Assembly (NCBI RefSeq): GCF_001653335.1
Contig: NZ_CP015079.1
Span: forward strand, 1,860,001-1,924,000
DNA from: Nocardioides dokdonensis FR1436
Lineage (GTDB): Bacteria; Actinomycetota; Actinomycetes; Propionibacteriales; Nocardioidaceae
Reading direction: 5' to 3'
Length of the DNA: 64,000 bases
Part shown: one piece after another, positions 59,374 to 64,000 of the stretch
Layout of the letters: the number at the start of each line of letters is the position of its first letter
How positions within the stretch are numbered: position 1 is the stretch's first letter
Notes under the pieces: model-generated
Told to the model about the DNA's origin: nothing
The model's input: only the letters and a program-made list of their open reading frames with translations
Databases searched by the model: none
Translations under genes and position numbers: made by a program

Positions 59374-59808
59374 GTGGACAGGAGTACGACGTCCGCCGCC
59401 GTCGCCGGGGCACTGGCGGCGCTGGTCGGCGGTCTGCTGTGGGTGCTCGCCTGGATCGGCGTCGGCGGGTTCGCCTGGTGGCCGGGAGCCGTGCTGCTCG
59501 TGCTCGCCGCGGTCGCGGTGGGAGCCGGGCTGGTCGACCGGGGCGCGACGCCGCTGCGCGTGGTGGTCGGTGTGTGCCTGGCGGTGCTGGGCTGGGCGCT
59601 GCTGACCGTCGTCGGCGGGGTCGTCGGCACCGGCGGCTCCGAGCGCGTCGACGGCATCGCCGGCGCGGTGCTCGCCGCACTGGGCGCGGTGGTCGTGGGC
59701 CGCGCGCTGCGCGGGCGGGGCGACCGGCCCGCCGAGCCGGACGCGGGTCGGGGCGCGGGTCGGCCCGCCCCGGGGCGGCGACGTACGGGTGGGGCGCACG
59801 CGGGCTGA
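59374..59808 (+). CDS. hypothetical membrane protein
   Basis: A 144-residue protein from GTG 59374 (GAGGGAGG upstream). Four hydrophobic segments (VAGALAALVGGLLWVLAWIG, AVLLVLAAVAVGAGLV, VVVGVCLAVLGWALLTVVGG, IAGAVLAALGAVVVGRAL) are followed by a 35-residue Arg/Gly/Pro-rich tail. No family recognised. Confidence 0.65.
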   Translation: MDRSTTSAAVAGALAALVGGLLWVLAWIGVGGFAWWPGAVLLVLAAVAVGAGLVDRGATPLRVVVGVCLAVLGWALLTVVGGVVGTGGSERVDGIAGAVLAALGAVVVGRALRGRGDRPAEPDAGRGAGRPAPGRRRTGGAHAG

Positions 59809-59877
59809 AGTCTGGCAATGTTCCATCGGCCGGCCGCTGAACCTGGCGCCGGGCCGATGAAGCTTCAGCGTCCACCC

Positions 59878-59909
59878 GGGAGTTTCATCGGCCGGCCGAT
59901 GAAACTCCC
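59878..59909. repeat. perfect 32-nt palindrome upstream of mshA
   Basis: Half-site GGGAGTTTCATCGGCC followed by its exact reverse complement. A partial relative (ATCGGCCGGCCG) lies about 55 nt upstream. It is either a terminator for the preceding gene or a regulatory hairpin in the mshA leader. Confidence 0.65.
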
Positions 59910-60004
59910 GGCCAGCCGAGGCGACCCCGACCCGCGCCCGGGAATCAACCGGCCGCGACGGCGGTTGAGCGACGTGGACCAGTCAGACACGGATGGAGGC
60001 GCGC

Positions 60005-61288
60005 GTGAGCAGCCAGCACCGGAACGCTCGACCCCTGCGGCGGCTCGCGATGATCAGCCTCCACACCAGTCCCCTCGACCAGCCGGGCACGGGCGATGCG
60101 GGCGGGATGAACGTCTACGTCATCGAGCTCGCGCGGCGCCTGGCCGCCCAGGGCACCGAGGTCGACATCTTCACCCGTGCCACCAGCTCGCGGCTCGAGC
60201 CGGTCGTCGAGGCCCACGACGGGGTGACGGTGCGCCACATCCACGCCGGCCCGTTCGAGGGGCTCACCAAGGCCGAGCTGCCCGGCCAGCTGTGCGTCTT
60301 CGCCCGTGAGGTGCTGCGCACCGAGGCCGCCCAGCCGGCGGGCCACTACGACGCCGTGCACAGCCACTACTGGCTCTCCGGCCAGGTCGGCGCGCTGGCC
60401 CGCGACCGGTGGGGCGTGCCGTTGGTGCACTCGATGCACACGATGGCCAAGGTCAAGAACGAGGCGCTCGCCGAGGGCGACACCCCCGAACCCGCCGCCC
60501 GCGTGATCGGCGAGGAGCAGGTCGTCCAGGCCGCCGACCTCCTGATCGCCAACACCGACCTCGAGGCCAAGCAGCTCATCAACCTCTACGACGCCGACGC
60601 CGGCCGCGTCGAGGTCGTGCACCCCGGGGTGGACCTGACGCGGTTCCGCCCCCTCGAGCGCGACGTCGTACGCCGCGAGCTCGGGCTGCCGCTGGACGCC
60701 GACGTGCTGCTCTTCGCCGGCCGCATCCAGCCGCTCAAGGGCCCCGACGTGCTCCTGCGCGCGGTCGCCGAGCTGCTGCGCCGCCGCCCCGGGCTGCGCG
60801 AGCGCCTGGTCGTGCCCGTCGTCGGCGGCCCCTCCGGCAGCGGCCTCGAGCACCCCGACGCGCTCGCCACCCTCGCCGACGAGCTCGGCCTCGACGGCGT
60901 GGTCCGGTTCGTGCCGCCGGTCGCGCAGGACGACCTGGCCCGCTGGTACGCCGCCGCCACGCTGGTGGCCGTGCCGTCCTACAACGAGTCCTTCGGCCTG
61001 GTCGCCGCCGAGGCGCAGGCCGCCGGCACCCCCGTGGTGGCCGCGGCCGTCGGCGGGCTGACCACGGTCGTCAGTCACGGCCACAGCGGACTGCTCGTGG
61101 ACGGCCACGAGGCCGGTGCCTGGGCCGACGCGCTCGACCAGGTGCTCAGCGACCCCGACCTGGCCCGCCGGCTGCGCGCCGGCGCGCTGCTCCAGGCGAG
61201 CGGCTTCTCGTGGGAGGCGACCGCGCAGGCGATGCTCGCCGGCTACGAGCGCGCGCGTTCCTTGATGAAGCAGGAGGTGCTGGCGTGA
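60005..61288 (+). CDS. mshA: D-inositol-3-phosphate glycosyltransferase (mycothiol synthesis)
   Basis: A 427-residue GT4 glycosyltransferase that joins UDP-GlcNAc and 1L-myo-inositol-1-phosphate in the first step of mycothiol formation. The beginning [26 protein letters not shown] is diagnostic. [16 protein letters not shown], the acceptor-side [12 protein letters not shown] and the donor site [22 protein letters not shown] are also present. GTG 60005 is chosen because GGAGG lies 5 nt upstream; ATG 59993 is in frame. Its stop overlaps the next gene. Confidence 0.95.
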   Translation: MSSQHRNARPLRRLAMISLHTSPLDQPGTGDAGGMNVYVIELARRLAAQGTEVDIFTRATSSRLEPVVEAHDGVTVRHIHAGPFEGLTKAELPGQLCVFAREVLRTEAAQPAGHYDAVHSHYWLSGQVGALARDRWGVPLVHSMHTMAKVKNEALAEGDTPEPAARVIGEEQVVQAADLLIANTDLEAKQLINLYDADAGRVEVVHPGVDLTRFRPLERDVVRRELGLPLDADVLLFAGRIQPLKGPDVLLRAVAELLRRRPGLRERLVVPVVGGPSGSGLEHPDALATLADELGLDGVVRFVPPVAQDDLARWYAAATLVAVPSYNESFGLVAAEAQAAGTPVVAAAVGGLTTVVSHGHSGLLVDGHEAGAWADALDQVLSDPDLARRLRAGALLQASGFSWEATAQAMLAGYERARSLMKQEVLA

Positions 61289-61857
61289 GCGAGACCCCGT
61301 CCGACCTGAACGGCGCGACCAGCGCGGCGCAGCGGCGCGCCACCGACGTGGTCCGCGCCTGGCTGACCACCAACGAGATCGAGGCCGACGAGCCCAGCCC
61401 GGGCCTGTTCTCGTTCTCGCTGCCCGGTGAGAAGAAGCTGCAGACCCCGGTCCGCCTCGACGTCGGCGGCCACGCCCTGGGCGTGCACGCCTTCGTGTGC
61501 CGCAACCCCGACGAGAACCACGAGCGCGTGTGGCGCTGGCTGCTGGAGAAGAACCTGCGCCTGTACGCCGTCGCGTTCGCCGTCGACCGCACCGGTGACA
61601 TCTACCTCGACGCCCGGCTGCCGCTGGCCAGCATCGACGAGGCCGAGCTCGACCGGCTCCTCGGCTCGGTGCTCACCTACGCCGACGAGTCGTTCAACGC
61701 GATCCTCGAGCTGGGTTTCGCCTCCTCGATCCGCAAGGAGTGGGAGTGGCGCCGGCTGCGGGGGGAGTCGACCCGCAACCTCGAGGCGTTCCGCGGCTGG
61801 CTGGAGGCCGGTGGGACGCCGGCCGCCGAGCCGGTGACCGAGCGCGGCGAGGACTGA
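61285..61857 (+). CDS. YbjN-domain protein
   Basis: A 190-residue soluble protein of the YbjN/sensory-transduction-like family. Conserved stretches are [40 protein letters not shown] and [13 protein letters not shown]. It is coupled to mshA by a GTGA overlap, the same order as in mycobacteria (Rv0486-Rv0487), which supports a conserved but undefined link to mycothiol metabolism or a chaperone-like role. Confidence 0.85.
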   Translation: MSETPSDLNGATSAAQRRATDVVRAWLTTNEIEADEPSPGLFSFSLPGEKKLQTPVRLDVGGHALGVHAFVCRNPDENHERVWRWLLEKNLRLYAVAFAVDRTGDIYLDARLPLASIDEAELDRLLGSVLTYADESFNAILELGFASSIRKEWEWRRLRGESTRNLEAFRGWLEAGGTPAAEPVTERGED

Positions 61858-61870
61858 CCTCTTCGACCTT

Positions 61871-61886
61871 TACCCCAGATGGGGTA
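61871..61886. promoter_or_regulatory. inverted repeat TACCCC-N4-GGGGTA, candidate operator or terminator
   Basis: Perfect 6-bp arms with spacer AGAT, 13 nt after the ybjN stop and 68 nt before the next gene. The arms resemble copper-regulator (CsoR-type) operators, but the short distance to the ybjN stop also allows a weak terminator. Confidence 0.35.
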
Positions 61887-61953
61887 TGACCCGACGCCGG
61901 TCGGTGGAGCAGCATCAACACCCTCGACGCCACTCGGTGCGTCGGCAGGGGGG

Positions 61954-63210
61954 ATGCAGGTGAGCGCGAGCAGCACGACGTCCCGGCTCGTACTGGCCGT
62001 GCTCCTCCTGAGCGTCTCTCCCGCGGTGGGGGCTGCGGGAGAGACGCCCACCGAGCCGACCGGGGTACGGATCCTGACCCCGTCGGCGGATCAGCGCGTC
62101 GCGACCGGCTGGGCCGGTCCGGTCCTCGTCGAGGTCCCCGACGGGCCGCTCCCCGAGCCGATCCCGGACCCGATCCCGGACCCGATCCCCGACCCGATCT
62201 CCGAGCCGGTGGGCGAGGCCCTCGACCCGGTCCTGCGGGAGGGCACGTTGACGCTCGACTGCCCCTCCACCGGCTACCACCACCAGACCACCTTCCCCAC
62301 CGAGCCCGGCACCGTCGAGGTCGCCGTGGCACCGGTCGGGGAGCCCGCGGCCGACTGCACGGCCCGGGCCTCCCTCGACGACCCGCTCACCCACCAGGAG
62401 GACCAGGTGGGCTTCTCGGCGTGGAGGGCGGTCGGCTTCGCCCAGCCCCGGGTCAGCCCGGTCTTCTACCCCACGGTCCGCGACGGGTTCGCCGACGACG
62501 CCGAGCTCTCCTTCGAGCTGTCGGCCGACACCGACGTCGACCTGCTCGTCTACGACCTCGCCCACGGCCGCGTCGTACGCGAGGAGAACGCGCAGCTGGC
62601 GGCCGGACCGCACCGCTGGACCTGGGACGGCACCCTGACCTCACGCCGCCGCGAGGCGTCGCTGGCACCGGGGCGCTACCTGCTCGCCGCGGTGGCCACC
62701 GATCCGGTCACCCAGCGCTCCGTCGCGGTCATCGGCCGCACCGAGCTGGCGCGGCGCACGCTCACCCAGCGCACGGTGCGCACCGTGCCCGCCGTGCAGG
62801 CCACCCGCGAGCCGCACGGGGCGTGCGCGACGCGCGCCGACTCCGACGTGGTGGCGATCGTGTGCCGCGGTTCGCGGGGCACCGCGGTCGCGGAGCTCTC
62901 CGAGGTCGTCTGGGTGCCGCCCGGTGCGAGGCTGCGGCGGGCGGGTTCGCACCACGAGCTCGCCGCCGCCGACCAGCGCCCCGGACGCATCCGGCACACG
63001 CTCGAGCGACTGGCGCCGCGCAAGGTCCGGGTCTCGCTGCGGGTCGACGGCCGGCGCGCCGTCGTCGTCGAGGACCTGTACGTCGTGTGGGCGCGGCGCG
63101 TGCAGCAGCGCCCCCAGGAGGCTGCTGCCCCCTCAGCCGCGGGGATCGTGGGCGGCCGGGTGATCCGCCAGGACGGGCAGTGGCACATCGACCTCGACCC
63201 GCCGGGGTAG
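61954..63210 (+). CDS. secreted protein with a FlgD Ig-like domain
   Basis: A 418-residue exported protein from ATG 61954 (GTG 61960 also possible, behind a run of Gs). The signal peptide is RLVLAVLLLSVSPAVGAAG. A PIPDP tandem motif repeated three times makes a stiff linker near residues 65-85. Residues about 165-260 have the FlgD-type Ig pattern (FYPTVRDGFADDAELSFELS, then WTWDGTL and LAPGRYLLAAVATD). The C-terminal 150 residues are beta-rich with two cysteines. No catalytic domain is seen, so an adhesive or envelope role is inferred. Confidence 0.7.
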   Translation: MQVSASSTTSRLVLAVLLLSVSPAVGAAGETPTEPTGVRILTPSADQRVATGWAGPVLVEVPDGPLPEPIPDPIPDPIPDPISEPVGEALDPVLREGTLTLDCPSTGYHHQTTFPTEPGTVEVAVAPVGEPAADCTARASLDDPLTHQEDQVGFSAWRAVGFAQPRVSPVFYPTVRDGFADDAELSFELSADTDVDLLVYDLAHGRVVREENAQLAAGPHRWTWDGTLTSRRREASLAPGRYLLAAVATDPVTQRSVAVIGRTELARRTLTQRTVRTVPAVQATREPHGACATRADSDVVAIVCRGSRGTAVAELSEVVWVPPGARLRRAGSHHELAAADQRPGRIRHTLERLAPRKVRVSLRVDGRRAVVVEDLYVVWARRVQQRPQEAAAPSAAGIVGGRVIRQDGQWHIDLDPPG

Positions 63211-63216
63211 GGCAGG

Positions 63217-64000
63217 TCAGGCCGGAGCCGGCGGGTGCACCATCCGCCGCGGCTTGCGCCGCGCGACCGCGACGCCGATGAGGGCGAGCGCGCCGCCGAC
63301 GTACGCGACGCCGGGCGGGGTCTCGCCGAGCAGCGCCCAGCCCAGGCCGATGGTGATCGGCGGGACGAGGTAGGTGGTGACCGCGAGCCGGCTGGCGTCC
63401 ATGTGGGTCAGGGCGTAGGCGTAGGTGGTGAAGGCGATCGCGGTGGGGAAGACGCCGAGGTAGACCACCCACAGCACCGACGACGTCGGCGCGGCCCGGA
63501 CCTCGTCGACGAGGGTGGGCAGGAACGGCAGGCACGCCACCGCGCCGATCGTGCAGGCCAGCCAGGTGACGTGCACGGCGGCCAGGCGCGCCACCAGCGG
63601 CTTCTGCAGGATCAGGCTGATGGCGTAGACGACCGCCGACAGCAGGACCAGGAAGACACCGAGCAGGTCCTGGCCCTGGCTCTCCGAGGTCGACAGCCCG
63701 ATCAGGGCCACGCCGCCGAAGGCCAGCGCCAGGCCGATGGCGAGGTAGGCGGTGAACCGCTCGTCGAGGAACGCCACCGCGAGCAGCGCGACCAGGACGG
63801 GGGAGAGCTGGATCAGCATCGCGGCGGTGCCGGCGTCGATGCGCTGCTCGCCCTCGTTGAGCGCGACGTTGTAGACGCCGAACCACAGCAGCCCGATCGC
63901 GACCAGGGACACCCACTCGCGCCGGGTCGGGTGCGGCAGCCCCCGCGAGAGCGCCACCACAGCCAGGCACAGCGCCCCGACGAGGAGGCGGCCCAGGGAC
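63217..64000 (-). CDS. EamA-family (DMT) transporter, N-terminus beyond the window
   Basis: At least 261 residues are visible. The frame stays open to the right edge (upstream residues LGRLLVGALCLAVVALSRG), so the start lies outside. Hydrophobic segments match eight to nine of the ten EamA helices, including AAMLIQLSPVLVALLAVAFLDERF in the first repeat and TTYLVPPITIGLGWALLGE in the second. A basic tail (RRKPRRMVHPP) ends the protein. The substrate is unknown. It converges on the FlgD-like gene. Confidence 0.88.
   Translation of the reverse strand, partial: SLGRLLVGALCLAVVALSRGLPHPTRREWVSLVAIGLLWFGVYNVALNEGEQRIDAGTAAMLIQLSPVLVALLAVAFLDERFTAYLAIGLALAFGGVALIGLSTSESQGQDLLGVFLVLLSAVVYAISLILQKPLVARLAAVHVTWLACTIGAVACLPFLPTLVDEVRAAPTSSVLWVVYLGVFPTAIAFTTYAYALTHMDASRLAVTTYLVPPITIGLGWALLGETPPGVAYVGGALALIGVAVARRKPRRMVHPPAPA

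Noticed and set aside
1-64000. tRNA, rRNA genes and replication origin
   Set aside because: No cloverleaf with GTTCRA-type T-arm, no rRNA-like stretch and no DnaA-box cluster were noticed by reading; a covariance-model search was not possible.

Overview
The window reads as a chromosomal stretch of a high-GC actinobacterium, most likely Nocardioides or a close relative in the Nocardioidaceae. Support: very GC-rich third codon positions; a DUF222/HNH protein typical of that family; mycothiol (mshA) and glucosyl-3-phosphoglycerate (gpgS) synthesis genes; an Rv0474-like regulator next to an HbhA-like protein; a heliorhodopsin; and many starts preceded at 6-7 nt by a TAnnnT box (leaderless transcripts). 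The species assignment is inference; no rRNA or tRNA gene was seen.

Layout. 1-13 kb: the 3-prime end of an APS kinase fused to a low-molecular-weight phosphatase, a TauE-type exporter, gmd, a secreted M12-type metalloprotease, a rhomboid protease, VanZ-like protein, enoyl-CoA hydratase, a RibD-type reductase, gpgS, a soluble PAS histidine kinase and a secreted lipase. 13-25 kb: MFS transporter, DUF222/HNH protein, an IS110-family element inserted into a pair of REP-like repeats, cueP, a LysR regulator, a degenerate SGNH protein, an LLM oxidoreductase and the XRE/HbhA-like pair with palindromic operators. 25-29 kb: a pseudogene scrap, an unknown protein, an MFS gene ending in a 22-bp tandem repeat, and a TetR regulator.

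29-48 kb is the most coherent accessory region. A long operon, mostly with 4-nt start/stop overlaps, encodes a polyamine-type ABC importer, acyl-CoA dehydrogenase, ADP-forming acyl-CoA synthetase, dienoyl-CoA-reductase-like SDR, AruI-like ThDP decarboxylase, aldehyde dehydrogenase, D-2-hydroxyacid dehydrogenase and EamA exporter. It is followed by a second, paralogous TetR gene and an operon for a polar amino-acid ABC importer, a dimethylarginine dimethylaminohydrolase and a Glu/Leu-type amino-acid dehydrogenase. Five sites of the form TGAC-N6-GTCA (two with one changed base) sit at both TetR genes and both operons, so this looks like one regulon. I infer catabolism of a guanidino or methylated-arginine-like compound in which the acid is activated to a CoA thioester; the substrate is not proven.

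48-64 kb: a coiled-coil protein, tyrosine phosphatase, a membrane-anchored beta-solenoid-like protein between copies of a repeat, typA, an SDR-heliorhodopsin operon, an M4 protease fused to an emfourin-like inhibitor domain, mshA-ybjN and a truncated EamA gene at the right edge. Several families of palindromic repeats are scattered between genes, and one family also lies in frame inside two coding sequences.
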